The notes under the pieces: generated by a model
What the model was told of the DNA's origin: nothing
Seen by the model: only the letters and a program-made list of their open reading frames with translations
Database searches by the model: none
Assembly (NCBI GenBank): GCA_022432975.1
Contig: CM039502.1
Span: 23,334,383-23,398,382 of the forward strand
From: Begonia masoniana
Lineage: Eukaryota > Streptophyta > Magnoliopsida > Cucurbitales > Begoniaceae
DNA length: 64,000 nucleotides
Reading direction: 5' to 3'
In this document: positions 33,496 to 45,347 of the stretch, in pieces
How the letters are laid out: every line of letters starts with the position of its first letter
Position numbering within the stretch: position 1 is the stretch's first letter
Position numbers and translations under genes: made by a program

Positions 33496-34887
33496 TAAGG
33501 GAATTAATCCGCCCCTTAATCGAGATCAGATGATGTATGCTTTGGGAAAATTGATCCACTTCCCATTGCTTATGAGGATCAACAGAGAACGATTATGAAC
33601 TTAACTGAGTTGTGAAAGTAGAAACCGCATGATTAGGACTTATGTTTGAGTATTACCTTTCATTATATTCTCTACTTGCTTAGCATTAGGCTAATAGATG
33701 AGTTTTGTGATGTAGGTGCTGAGGTAGCTGCAGGTGAATTCACTGAGTTTACTGAAGAATAGGTGCAGTTGATGGAATGCATTCTTGCCTCAACCTGGTA
33801 CACTGATGAGGTGGTTTAACTGTTGTCAGTATGTGAAGTCTCAGTAGTTAAGTGTTTTGTTGAAGTGAGCTGAGGATTTTAATGACAACAGTAGTTTTGA
33901 TGTTTTTTTTAAACACCTTCGGGGTTTTCCTTTTTCTGATTATGAAAATATGATTTTCAGTTTTAGTTGTAGTTTGTTATTCAAGATTTTATAAAGTTAT
34001 GGACTTATGTTGTTTTAAATGATTACAGTGAATTTACAAGTTCTTTTAACAGTGTTTCTTTGTTTTTAGTAAATGGTTGATGCGTTGTCTTGCTGTCTAT
34101 CGGTTGAAGTTTTCTATCGGAAGATGTTGTCTATAGGCAGATGTTGAGTGTCACTGTTTATCGGTAGATGTGGTCTATCGGTAGATGTTGTGAGTAGAGT
34201 TGTGTCCTTTTGTGAACGGTAGAAGTGTAGCGGTGGAGCGGTAAAGTTTTGCCGTTTGTGAGCGGTGGATGTGAGCGGTAGATATGAGTCAAGTTTTGTC
34301 ATTTTGTGAACGGTAGAAGTGTAGCGGTGGATGTAGTAAAGTTTTGTCGTTTTGTGAGCGGTGGATGTGAGCGGTAGATGTGAGTAGTAGAGTTTTGTCA
34401 TTTTGTGAGCGGTGGATGTGAGCGGTAGATGTGAGAAGTCGACGTGTCGTTTGGCTGACGTGAGCGGTGGATGTTCGGTAGCAGAAGATGCATTCTGTCT
34501 CTACTTCTACCGCTGACACTGTTTAGCGGTAGAAGTATTTGTTTCTGCTTCTGCCGCTGACACTGTTTAGCGGTAGATACCTATTTGTTTCTGCTTCTGC
34601 CGCTGACACTGTTTAGCGTTAGATGCCTTTTGTTTCTGCTTCTGCCGCTGATACTGTTCAGTGGTAGATGTCTTCTGTTTTCCTTTTGTTTTCTTCAACT
34701 AACTGTCTCTAATATTTTAATTATTTAATAAATGTGGTTTATACAAATGGTTTTTCGCTGTAAGTTTTATGTTTCAAATAATGTCGATTTTGATTGTCGA
34801 GTGAAGTTTCCAAATTTTTCTCAAAATTTTTAGTGTTGTTCAGTATTATGAGTAGCGAACCGGGTTCTGAAAACTCAGGGCGTTACA
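33496..34887 (+). mobile_element. Family A 5' LTR, right part
   Basis: Resumes the LTR begun at 30585 with a second copy of the repeat holding AATTAATCCGCCCCTTAATC. It holds the acceptor-like GATGTAGGTGCTGAGGTAGC near 33711, the CGGTAGATG and hairpin arrays, and ends GAACCGGGTTC...GGGCGTTACA. Confidence 0.92.
34100..34690 (+). repeat. CGGTAGATG array and tandem hairpin units
   Basis: 34100-34480: repeats such as GCGGTGGATGTGAGCGGTAG with TTTTGTCRTTTTGTGARCGG. 34490-34680: four units of about 55 bp, each with TCTGCTTCTGCCGCTGACAC followed by GTTTAGCGGTAGA. The first forms a perfect 11-bp stem, CTTCTACCGCT (34504-34514) with AGCGGTAGAAG (34525-34535), and a 10-bp loop. Confidence 0.85.
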
Positions 34888-34889
34888 GT

Positions 34890-34902
34890 TGGTATCAGAG
34901 CC
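34890..34902 (+). other. Primer-binding site (tRNA-iMet)
   Basis: TGGTATCAGAGCC, 2 bp after the LTR end at 34887. Confidence 0.95.
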
Positions 34903-34999
34903 ATTTGGTTAAACCGTTCCAACAACTGTAAGTGTCTATGTTTAGCTCAATTATTAGATGTTTATGGTATTATTTAACTATGTCCCGGAATATAGTATT

Positions 35000-36028
35000 A
35001 TGTCTAGACGACCAGGGAGACCAAGAATACCGAGAGATGTACCGAATCCGAGAAGTGAGGAGGATCCCAGTGTGATTAGGCAGCTGACAGATTTGGTGCG
35101 TCAACAATCCGACCAATTGGGACTACTTTTGAACCGAGATGTGCAAGGGAGTGCCAACTCGAGTTCCAACAATGAGCAGTCAGGGGACAGATTTCGGAGA
35201 TTACAACCACCAACATTTGATGGGAAATCATCCAATCCGATGGTTGCCGAGGAATAGCTTAAGAAGATCGAAAGTATGTTCAGATATGCCAATATTGGAG
35301 AAGGGGACAAAGTCACGTTGGCAATGTTTCATCTGGCCGGTGATGCTCAGCTTTGGTGGGAAACGATGGAGACCACCAATGATGTCCTGACAATGTCTTG
35401 GACGCGATTCAAGGAGGTTTTCTATGAGAAATACTTTAGTAGTACTGTCCAGACTTCGAAGAAAGTGGAGTTTCTGCAATTGAAGCAGACGAGATCTGTG
35501 GCTGAGTACAGTAGACAATTCGAGTCCCTGTCCAGGTTTGCTAGGCACCTTGTACACAGAAATGATGATAGAGTTTTCCAGTTGGTAAATGGACTGAAGC
35601 CAGAGATTTATAGAGGGGTGAAGATTTCTGGCATCAAAGGCTTGACTTACAGTGAAGTTGTGGATACGGCACTAGAGGTGGAGGAGGCGGAAATGAAATG
35701 CAGAGGGCCGTGGGAAGCTCCACGGACGCCTATTCAAGGAAACACTCGGCCACATCAATTCCGTGGGACAAAAAGGCCCAATGAGGGCCAAAGTAGCCAA
35801 GGAGGAGGAAAGAAAGTGCCAGACACCAGGAGATTTCCTCAGTGCCCGAAGTGCTCGAGGTTTCACCCGGGAGAGTGCAGACTTAGCTCAGGGAAGTGCT
35901 TCAACTATGAGGAGGTTGGACACTCGATCAAAGATTGCCCAAAACCCTGAGTCATTCGATGCTTCCATTGTAACAAAGTCAGCCATATTAACAGAGACTA
36001 CCCAGCTTAAAAGAGTGGCCCTGCTAAG
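35000..36028 (+). pseudogene. Family A gypsy gag (interrupted)
   Basis: Starts ATG 35000 (MSRRPGRPRIPRDVPNPRS). An upstream in-frame ATG at 34958 also exists, but the family's gags begin near the Arg-rich motif. In-frame stops: TAG 35255 (Trp), TGA 35948 (Arg), TAA near 36008. Core motifs MSWTRFKEVFYEKYF and SVAEYSRQFESLSRFA are clear. The two zinc knuckles have each lost a ligand: CFNYEEVGHSIKDC has Tyr for the second Cys, and CFHCNKVSHINRDY has Tyr for the last Cys. It is in the same frame as protease and pol, so the element used one polyprotein. Confidence 0.92.
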
Positions 36029-36427
36029 TTGAAGCCAATGATATTCTCCATGATGGTGTCGGGTGATGAAGATCAGCCCGCTGTAGTGTTAGGTACCATA
36101 TTGATTAACTCTACACCTGCTTTTACTTTAATAGATTCCGGTGCAACACATTCTTTTATAGCGTCTGCATTTGCTGTTAAGTTAGATGTACGGCCTACGC
36201 CATTTGTGCATGTGTTTAATGTCGTGTTACCCTCTGGTGAACGCATGCACTCTAACCAAGTGATGCTTGATAGTGTTGTGTTAGTAGCAAACATGAATCT
36301 ACTTGCTGTTCTCATTATTATGGATATAATGGGATTTGATGTAATCCTAGGAATGGATTGGTTGTTTAAGCACTATGCCACAATCGATTGTAGGACTTGA
36401 GTAGTTAGTTTTCAACCCCCTGATGGT
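36029..36427 (+). pseudogene. Family A retropepsin-like protease
   Basis: Continues the gag frame. LGTILINSTPAFTLIDSGAT carries an intact DSGAT catalytic motif, and VILGMDWLFKHYATIDC is the usual C-terminal signature. A TGA at 36398-36400 (likely from CGA) separates it from pol. Confidence 0.9.
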
Positions 36428-38200
36428 TTGAAACGCACTTTTCAAGCTTCGAAGAAGGATAAGAAAATGTCTGTTTTAACCCCTAACAATGCTAAGTCTT
36501 CTCCATACGAAGAATATTTATGCTTTTTGGCCAGTGCTATAGACACACAGATTGTAGGAAAATCGAGTCCTCAAAATGTCCTAGTTGTCCAAGACTTCCC
36601 AGAAGTATTTTTGGATGACCTTCCTGGTTTGCCACCAGATAGGGAAATCGAGTTTGTGGTAGATGTTTACCCAGGCGCCGAGCCTGTATCCAAGAATCCA
36701 TACAGATTAGCACCATTGGAACTTAGAGAGTTAAAAACACAGTTGGAGGAACTATTGGATAAAGGGTTCATACGTCCTAGTTTTTCACCTTGGGGTGCAC
36801 CTGTTCTGTTTGTCAAGAAGAACGATGGATCATTGCGTATGTGCATTGATTATCGGGAATTGAATAAGTTAACTATCAAGAACAAGTATCCACTACCTAG
36901 GATTGATGATTTATTTGACCAATTACATGGTGCACAAGTCTTCTCTAAGATTGACCTAAGGTCTGACTACTACCAATTGAAAGTTAGATCCGAAGATATT
37001 CCAAAGACTGCCTTTCGCACGAGGTATGGACATTATGAGTTTTTGGTAATGTCTTTTGGATTGACAAATGTACCAGCAGCCTTCATGGACCTTATGAATA
37101 GAGCATTTCACGAGTATCTAGATAAATTTATCATAGTGTTTATTGATGATGTCTTAATCTATTCACGACCTAAGGATGAGCATGCAAAGCACCTAACCTT
37201 GGTATTAGAAATACTAAAGCAGCACCAACTTTATGCCAAGTTTTCCAAGTGTGATTTTTGGTTGGACAGAGTTCACTTTTTGGGTCATGTGATCTCGGGA
37301 GATGGAATATCTGTTGATCCAGCCAAGGTCCAGGCAGTTAAGGAGTGGCCCCAACCGAAGAATGCTACTAATATTCGGAGTTTCCTTGGATTAGCAGGAT
37401 ACTACAGAAAATTCATTGAAGGATTCTCGAAGATTGTCATACCTCTTACTCGGTTAACAAGGAAAAACATGGGGTATACATGGACTGAAGAATGTGAGTG
37501 CAGTTTTCAGACTTTGAAACAGAGATTGACTGATGCCCCGGTATTAACACTCCCTGTTGAGAATGGAAAGTTTAGCATTTATTGTGATGCTTCCAAGGTC
37601 GGTCTAGGTTGTGTGTTGATGCAAGATGGAAAAGTAATAGCTTATGCTTCTAGACAGTTGAAAACACATGAGAAGAATTATCCTACACACGACTTAGAGT
37701 TAGCTGCAGTAGTCTTTGCACTAAAGATTTGGAGGCATTACCTATATGGACAAACATGTGAAATATTCTCAGACCATAAAAGTCTGAAATATATTTTCAC
37801 TCAGAAAGAGTTAAACATGAGGCAACGTAGGTAGTTGGAATTTGTCAAAGACTACGATTTTGAGATCAAATACCACCCTGGCAAAGCAAATGTAGTGGCT
37901 GATGCGTTGAACAGAGTGACAACATCAACCTTGGCAGTGGTTCTTGACATGCCAATTGCATTGGAGTCTGAATTTCAAAGATTTAACCTGGAAGCTGTGT
38001 ACAACGTGTCAGCTATGCTTTCTGCTATATCCTTGAAGCCTACTATTCTGGAGAAAATAGTGGAAGTTCAGACTAATGATGTTGAGTGCAAAAAGTACAG
38101 GTCAAGCATGAATTCCACTGTTAAGTCAGATTTCAACTATTCTGATGATGGAATTCTCAAGTTTCGGAATAGATGGTTTGTTCCAGCTAACAAAGGGCTT
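36428..38200 (+). pseudogene. Family A reverse transcriptase and RNase H
   Basis: The longest intact reading frame in the window (36428-37834, 468 codons). RT motifs in order: [67 protein letters not shown], catalytic FIDDVLIYS, and [15 protein letters not shown]. RNase H follows: [63 protein letters not shown] at 37832 (Trp to stop) interrupts just before [18 protein letters not shown] and VADALNRV. RT looks structurally complete, so decay is recent relative to the other copies. Confidence 0.94.
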
Positions 38201-39473
38201 TGAGAGGAGATCCTTTCAGAAGCTCACTCTTCTAGATTCTCTGTTCATCTTGGAAGTACGGAAATGTATAGAGACCTTAAGCAACATTATTGGTGGCCAA
38301 ATATGAAAGGTAGTGTGGTAGAATATGTAGGATTGTGTTTGATTTGCCAACAGGTTAAAGCTGAACATCAGAGACCTGCAGGAACGTTGCAACCATTACC
38401 ACTTCCCGAATGGAAATAGGAACAAATAGCAATGGACTTTGTTGTGAGTTTGCCTAGAACAGCAAGGGGACATGTTGCAATTTATGTGATAGTTGATCGC
38501 CTAACCAAATCTGCCCATTTCCTGCCAATAAAGATGACATACTCAATGGACCAACTTGCTGAATTGTATATGCATGAAATTGTTCGACTGCATGGAGTTC
38601 CAATTACTATAGTTTCAGACCGAGATGCTAGATTTACTATCAAAGTTCTCGAAAAGACTGCACAAGGCTATGGGAACACAGCTCAACTTTAGTACAGCTT
38701 TTGACCCTCAAACAGATGGACAATCTGAAAGGACTATACAAACATTAGAGGATATGTTTCGTGCATGTGTTTTAGAATTCCAAGGTTCTTGGAGCAAGTA
38801 CTTGTCCTTGGTGGAATTTTCTTATAACAACAGTTTTCGGACAACAATAGGCATGACACCATACTAGGCATTATATGGACGAAAGTGTAGATTTCCATTA
38901 TACTAGTATGAAGTTGGAGAATCACGTTTGATTGATCCTGATATTATACAGCAGACAGTGGAGAAGATTGCTCTTATCCGACAGCGAATCTTGACAGCAC
39001 AAAGCCGGTAGAAAAGTTATGCTGATAGAAGGCGTAGAGATTTAGAATTTGAAGTGAGTGATGAGATTTTCCTTAAAGTTTCACCATTCAAAGGAGTTGT
39101 GAGATTTGAAAAAAGAGGCAAGTTAAACCCTAGATTTATCGAACCATTCTCAATCTTGTAGAGGATTGGAAAGACAGCTTATCAGTTACAGTTACCAGCC
39201 TCTATGGAAGGAATTCAAAATGTGTTCCACGTTTCTATGCTAAAGAAGTGTGTAAGGGATCCATCTCAGGTTGTGGAACAGCAGAGTATTGAAATTCATT
39301 CTACTCTTACCTATGAGGAGAAACCAGTGAAGATCCTAGATTATGCAGTGAAGGTATTGCGCAGCAAAGAAGTCCCACTAGTAAAAGTCTTATGGCATAA
39401 CCAGAACACAGGGGAGGTAACTTGGGAACGCTAGCAAGACATGATGGACCAGCATCCATAAATATTCCGGAAT
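38201..39473 (+). pseudogene. Family A integrase with chromodomain-like C-terminus
   Basis: After a stop at 38201, the zinc-binding HSSRFSVHLGSTEMYRDL and CLICQQVKAEHQRPAG, then the DDE core: [44 protein letters not shown] frameshift near 38650 moves into AFDPQTDGQSERTIQTLEDM and EFSYNNSFRTTIGMTPY. Further stops follow. The end, KPVKILDYAVKVLRSKEVPL with VKVLWHNQNTGEVTWER, resembles the chromodomain of Tekay/Del-type chromoviruses. The 3' UTR and 3' LTR are absent: the sequence switches to a minus-strand element at 39464-39473. Confidence 0.9.
39464..39473. other. Head-to-head junction of two gypsy elements at a palindrome
   Basis: ATTCCGGAAT is its own reverse complement. To the left, family A reads plus-strand into IFRN. 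To the right, family C reads minus-strand out of LPIPE. Both coding sequences plausibly contain the palindrome. Confidence 0.75.
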
Positions 39474-39611
39474 AGGCAGTGGCTGGAGCAACCCTTCCTG
39501 CCGCTGGTGCTCAGCCTTGACTCTTTGGCAGGTCATACATCTGGCAACAAATTCTGCTACCTCCCTTTTCATACCGACCCACCAATACTGACACTTCAGA
39601 TCTTGATACAT
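39464..39611 (-). pseudogene. Family C integrase zinc-binding region (truncated)
   Basis: YWWVGMKREVAEFVARCMTC and QRVKAEHQRQEGLLQPLPIP match the zinc-finger and linker region of gypsy integrase. The catalytic core and everything after it are missing at the junction. Confidence 0.85.
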
Positions 39612-41425
39612 TTTTTTTTTGTGCTGCCGGGGTGGATGGCAAAACTGGACCTATGCGCCTCATTCAAAATGGTCTGCCTCAAGTTAGAAATGTTGGGAAC
39701 CACCACCCTACCATGGTAGAATAGGTTCCCATCAGCGTTCACCAACCAACCTTCAAGTTGTTTCCCATTTCTGAGTTGTCCCACCCTAACCACTAGCTCA
39801 TCGTCTTGCATTTGCAGCTGCTTCATCCTTGAGAGCATTGAAGGTGTAGCCACTACATGGTAGACATAAGCCTGGCTCCCAGTATTATGATACTGCAACT
39901 GAAAATCTCTGATCGCCACAGACTTCTTCCACTCATCCAGAATCATGCAGGATATGGAAGTCCGACGATACCGGCTCAATGCATCAGCCACTGCATTAGC
40001 CTTGCCTGGATGGTATTCCAGACTAAAATCATAATCCTCTAAATACTTCATCCATCTGTGCTGCCTCAAATTGAGTTCCTTCTGAGTGAATAAGTACTTT
40101 AGACTCTTGTGATCGGAGAAAACCTGGAAGCTGACTCCATATAAATAACTCTGCCATATCTTCAAAGCAAAGACGATGGCGGCAAGCTCTAAGTCGTGGG
40201 TAGGATAGTTCTGCTCATGGAGCTTCAACTGCCGAGAGGCATAAGCCACTACCTTACCCTGCTGCATCAAAACACACCCCAAGCCAACCCTCACATCTTT
40301 ACGAGTAAGCCTAGCAAGTGGCGCAGCAATAGAAGAAAAATTCTGTACAAAGCGCCAATAATATTCTGCTAACCCAAGGAAGCTACGAATCTCCGAGACA
40401 TTCTTGGGTGGTTGCCAGTCCACTACCGCCTCAACCTTCGCAGGATCAACAGAAATACCATTCCGCGAAACGATATGGCCCAAGAACTTCACCTCAAAAG
40501 CCCAGAAATCACACTTACTGCGCTTAGCATACAACTGGTGCTCCCTCAAGGTTTGCAGGACAATGCGGAGATGCTCATGATATTCACAGCGAGTCTTCAA
40601 ATAAATCAGGACATCATCAATGAAGACTACCACAAACCGATCCAGATACGATCGAAAGATCCGATTCATAAGATCCATAAACACTGCTGGGGCGTTAGTA
40701 AGCCCGAACGGTAGGACCAAAAACTCAAAATGCCCATATCTGGTCCGGAAAGCAGTCTTAGGTATATCTTCTTCACGAATCTTCACCTGATGATACCCTG
40801 TCCTCAAGTCAATCTTCGAGAAAGACCGTGAACCACCAAGCTGATCAAATAAGTCGTCAATACGTAACAGCGGGTACTTATTCTTCACAGTAACCCGGTT
40901 CAGTCTGCGATAATCAACACATAACCTCAATGATCCATCTGCCTTCTTTGCAAATAAAACGGGAAAGCCTCAAGGCGACGCACTCTCCCGGATGAAGCCT
41001 CTACTCTGCAGATCCTCTAACTGCTTACGCAGCTTTACCAACTCAGCGAGTGCCATCCTGTAGGCAGGAATAGAAACTGGAGTAGGCCCAGGAACGAGAT
41101 CGATATAAAACTCAATCTCTCGATCTGGAGGTAAACCCGATAGCTCATCAGGAAAGACATCATCATACTCCCTGACGATAGAAACATCGCTCTCCTGTAC
41201 CGCGGTCTCAAGTTCTAGGTCCATCGACCAAAGTCCTCCATACTGTCCCAATCCACTCCTGCCTCGCAGACATACCCGAAACAGGGAATTCACTATCCCT
41301 ACACCGGGACCTCTGTGGTAGGTAACAACTCGACCAGACTTCGAGGTAACCGTGACCCGCCTCAAGTAGTAATCAACTATTGCCCGATACTTCATCAGCC
41401 AATCACAACCCAGAATGACAGTCAA
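39596..41425 (-). pseudogene. Family C protease end, reverse transcriptase and RNase H
   Basis: Reading right to left: MTVILGCDWL (protease C-terminus) at about 41425, then [19 protein letters not shown], a TGA at about 40968 (Trp to stop after ESASP), and the [37 protein letters not shown], catalytic [28 protein letters not shown]. After [10 protein letters not shown] the sequence jumps to [20 protein letters not shown]. About 45 codons are missing there, including the first catalytic Asp of RNase H. The rest of RNase H and the linker to integrase are open, ending [12 protein letters not shown] and beyond. Confidence 0.92.
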
Positions 41426-41960
41426 ACTGTCTCATAGGTAGAACGACAAGATCAGCTAAGAACTTACAATCGGCGATCACCACACAAACTGATCTACAGA
41501 TATAGGCAACTCCACTCCTCTACTCTTTGCTACTGAACTGGTCCCGGAACAGAGAAGTAAACTCATCCCACCCCATGGCCTTAACATCATACTGCCTGCG
41601 GAGGGCAGTCCACCAACGCCTAGCTACCTCCCTAAGAAAATGAGGCGCTATCGAGACTCTGGACACAACCGGGGTCTGGAGAGTCTCGAAGTTGAGCTCC
41701 ATAACCTCAAGCCAATTCTCGGCCTCCGCTGTATCAGTGCCTCCCACAAAGGTTGGAGGGTTGAGTTGGTTGAACTCTCGAAAATGTACCCCTCGGGAGG
41801 TCGTCGATGTAGGGGTCGGATCAGGGGTGGCAACTGGAGCCGCAGATGAAGTCTGGGCACCGCTAACCAAGTTCCGTAAAGCTTCCAATAGAGAGGAAAC
41901 GGTGCTAGAGTCCTAATCGGGACTCTGAGGAACTCTTCCTCGTAGAATTGTGACACTTCA
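41426..41960 (-). pseudogene. Family C gag fragment, zinc knuckle and protease active site deleted
   Basis: A frame from about 41888 carries HFREFNQLNPPTFVGGTDTA, AENWLEVMELNFETLQ and ALRRQYDVKAMGWDEFTSLF, the conserved plant gypsy gag core. It stops after RDQFSSKE. The next 90 bp read as the protease middle (ADLVVLPMRQFD-like), so the gag C-terminus and protease active site were deleted. The start is uncertain: the frame may extend upstream of 41888. Confidence 0.82.
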
Positions 41961-42078
41961 AAAAAAAAAAAAAGATTGTACCATATTAGCATTTCTCACT
42001 TCGTAGTTACTACATGTTTTCTACTAGTGCTCATACTTGTTCTCAAACATTTGTCACTAAGAGGTCATTGAACCACGT

Positions 42079-42090
42079 GCTCTGATAATA
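42079..42090 (-). other. Degraded primer-binding site on the minus strand
   Basis: The plus strand has GCTCTGATAATA, against GCTCTGATACCA expected. It lies between the family C gag and the LTR edge at 42097. Confidence 0.6.
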
Positions 42091-42608
42091 AATTTCTGTC
42101 ACGACACAGGAGGGGGTCTAACAGAAATGCCAGGTTAAACGATCAACCTCGGGGAGGTCCACCGTCTAATCTAAGGCTAAGTACGGAAGATTTAACACTG
42201 ATCCAGGACCTCCTCGAAGCAACAAATATGAGAGTACAAACAATCATAGAAATAAAAGATAAACGAAAAATAATTACATGCCAAAATAAGGTACAATCTC
42301 AAATGTTTTACATATATCACCAAATAGCGATAACAAAGATGCGACCAAAGGAAAATCCCACTCGCATCGGGTTCATTTCTTACCCTTCTTTCCTTTACCT
42401 GAAAAAGAAAGTAGTTGGAGTGAGTATGAGATGATATACTGACCACTATCAAAACATGCATGTCAGTTTCAGAACTATTAGTTCTCTACTTATTCCCCCT
42501 TTAGGACGATTTATGATACTAACACGACCAGACTCTGGCCAGACCAAATAATATGACTAGCTTAGCCCAGAGTCCCCCTTCGCCATCTGCGGAGCATACT
42601 GCATATTC

Positions 42609-45347
42609 CACCTATTAGCAGGGGGTGTACCCTTCATTTCACCTATTAGCAGGGGGTGTACCCTCACCTATTCGCAGGGGGTGTACCCTTCACCTATTAG
42701 CAGGGGGTGTACCCTCACCTATTAGCAGGGGGTGTACCCTTCACCTATTAGCAGGGGGTGTACCCTCACCTATTATCAGTGGGTGTACCCTTCACCGATT
42801 AGCAAGGGGTGTACCCTCACCTATTCACAGGGGGTGTACCCTCACCTATTCGCAGGGGGTGTACCCTTCACCTATTAGCAGGGGGTGTACCCTCACCTAT
42901 TCACAGGGGGTGTACTCTTCACCTATTAGCAGGGGGTGTACCCTTCACCTATTAGCAGGGGGTGTACCCTTCACCTATTAGCAGGGGGTGTACCCTCACC
43001 TATTCGCAGGGGGTGTACCCTCACCTATTCGCAGGGGGTGTACCCTCACCTATTATCAGTGGGTGTACCCTTCACCTATTAGCAGGGGGTGTACCCTTCA
43101 CCTATTAGCAGGGGGTGTACCCTCACCTATTATCAGTGGGTGTACCCTTCACCTATTAGCAGGGGGTGTACCCTTCACCTATTAGCAGGGGGTGTACCCT
43201 CACCTATTATCAGTGGGTGTACCCTTCACCTATTAGCAGGGGGTGTACCCTCACCTATTAGCAGGGGGTGTACCCTTCACCTATTAGCAGGGGGTGTACC
43301 CTTCACCTATTAGCAGGGGGTGTACCCTCACCTATTATCAGTGGGTGTACCCTTCACCTATTAGCAGGGGGTGTACCCTCACCTATTCGCAGGGGGTGTA
43401 CCCTCACCTATTCGCAGGGGGTGTACCCTCACCTATTAGCAGGGGGTGTACCCTCACCTATTCACAGGGGGTGTACCCTCACCTATTCGCAGGGGGTGTA
43501 CCCTCACCTATTAGCAGGGGGTGTACCCTTCACCTATTAGCAGGGGGTGTACCCTCACCTATTCGCAGGGGGTGTACCCTCACCTATTAGCAGGGGGTGT
43601 ACCCTTCACCTATTAGCAGGGGGTGTACCCTCACCTATTCGCAGGGGGTGTACCCTCACCTATTAGCAGGGGGTGTACCCTCACCTATTAGCAGGGGGTG
43701 TACCCTCACCTATTAGCAGGGGGTGTACCCTCACCTATTCGCAGGGGGTGTACCCTCACCTATTAGCAGGGGGTGTACCCTTCACCTATTAGCAGGGGGT
43801 GTACCCTCACCTATTAGCAGGGGGTGTACCCTCACCTATTAGCAGGGGGTGTACCCTTCACCTATTAGCAGGGGGTGTACCCTTCACCTATTAGCAGGGG
43901 GTGTACCCTCACCTATTCGCAGGGGGTGTACCCTCACCTATTCGCAGGGGGTGTACCCTCACCTATTAGCAGGGGGTGTACCCTCACCTATTCGCAGGGG
44001 GTGTACCCTTCACCTATTAGCAGGGGGTGTACCCTCACCTATTCGCAGGGGGTGTACCCTCACCTATTAGCAGGGGGTGTACCCTCACCTATTAGCAGGG
44101 GGTGTACCCTCACCTATTAGCAGGGGGTGTACCCTCACCTATTAGCAGGGGGTGTACCCTCACCTATTAGCAGGGGGTGTACCCTCACCTATTAGCAGGG
44201 GGTGTACCCTCACCTATTAGCAGGGGGTGTACCCTCACCTATTAGCAGGGGGTGTACCCTTCACCTATTAGCAGGGGGTGTACCCTCACCTATTAGCAGG
44301 GGGTGTACCCTCACCTATTAGCAGGGGGTGTACCCTCACCTATTCGCAGGGGGTGTACCCTCACCTATTAGCAGGGGGTGTACCCTCACCTATTAGCAGG
44401 GGGTGTACCCTCACCTATTCGCAGGGGGTGTACCCTTCACCTATTAGCAGGGGGTGTACCCTCACCTATTCGCAGGGGGTGTACCCTCACCTATTCGCAG
44501 GGGGTGTACCCTCACCTATTAGCAGGGGGTGTACCCTTCACCTATTAGCAGGGGGTGTACCCTCACCTATTAGCAGGGGGTGTACCCTCACCTATTAGCA
44601 GGGGGTGTACCCTCACCTATTAGCAGGGGGTGTACCCTCACCTATTCGCAGGGGGTGTACCCTCACCTATTAGCAGGGGGTGTACCCTTCACCTATTAGC
44701 AGGGGGTGTACCCTCACCTATTCGCAGGGGGTGTACCCTCACCTATTAGCAGGGGGTGTACCCTCACCTATTAGCAGGGGGTGTACCCTCACCTATTAGC
44801 AGGGGGTGTACCCTCACCTATTAGCAGGGGGTGTACCCTCACCTATTAGCAGGGGGTGTACCCTCACCTATTAGCAGGGGGTGTACCCTTCACCTATTAG
44901 CAGGGGGTGTACCCTCACCTATTAGCAGGGGGTGTACCCTCACCTATTCGCAGGGGGTGTACCCTCACCTATTCGCAGGGGGTGTACCCTTCACCTATTA
45001 GCAGGGGGTGTACCCTCACCTATTCGCAGGGGGTGTACCCTCACCTATTAGCAGGGGGTGTACCCTCACCTATTAACAGGGGGTGTACCCTCACCTATTC
45101 GCAGGGGGTGTACCCTTCACCTATTAGCAGGGGGTGTACCCTCACCTATTCGCAGGGGGTGTACCCTTCACCTATTAGCAGGGGGTGTACCCTCACCTAT
45201 TAGCAGGGGGTGTACCCTTCACCTATTAGCAGGGGGTGTACCCTCACCTATTCGCAGGGGGTGTACCCTCACCTATTCGCAGGGGGTGTACCCTCACCTA
45301 TTCGCAGGGGGTGTACTCTTCACCTATTCGCAGGGGGTGTACCCTCT
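42609..45347. repeat. 25/26-bp minisatellite, about 108 copies
   Basis: Unit ACCTATTAGCAGGGGGTGTA plus CCCTC, with a one-base-longer variant (CCCTTC) and substitutions TTCGCAG, TTCACAG, TTATCAGTG. Variants are interspersed rather than sorted, so neighbouring units are often identical but the order is irregular. All open frames through it (MYPSPISRGCTLHLLAGGV and the like) are by-products of the repeat. Confidence 0.97.

Noticed and set aside
14011..34902. tRNA genes at the TGGTATCAGAGC sites
   Set aside because: These are 12-13 bp primer-binding sites beside LTR ends. No cloverleaf sequence is present.
35000..39470. Endogenous plant pararetrovirus
   Set aside because: RT and RNase H are followed by integrase and chromodomain-like sequence, and LTRs with target duplications are present. 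No movement or coat protein motifs were seen.
42609..45347. CRISPR-like array or repetitive protein genes
   Set aside because: Units are contiguous with no unique spacers and the genome is a plant's. Reading frames exist only because the 25/26-bp unit lacks frequent stops.
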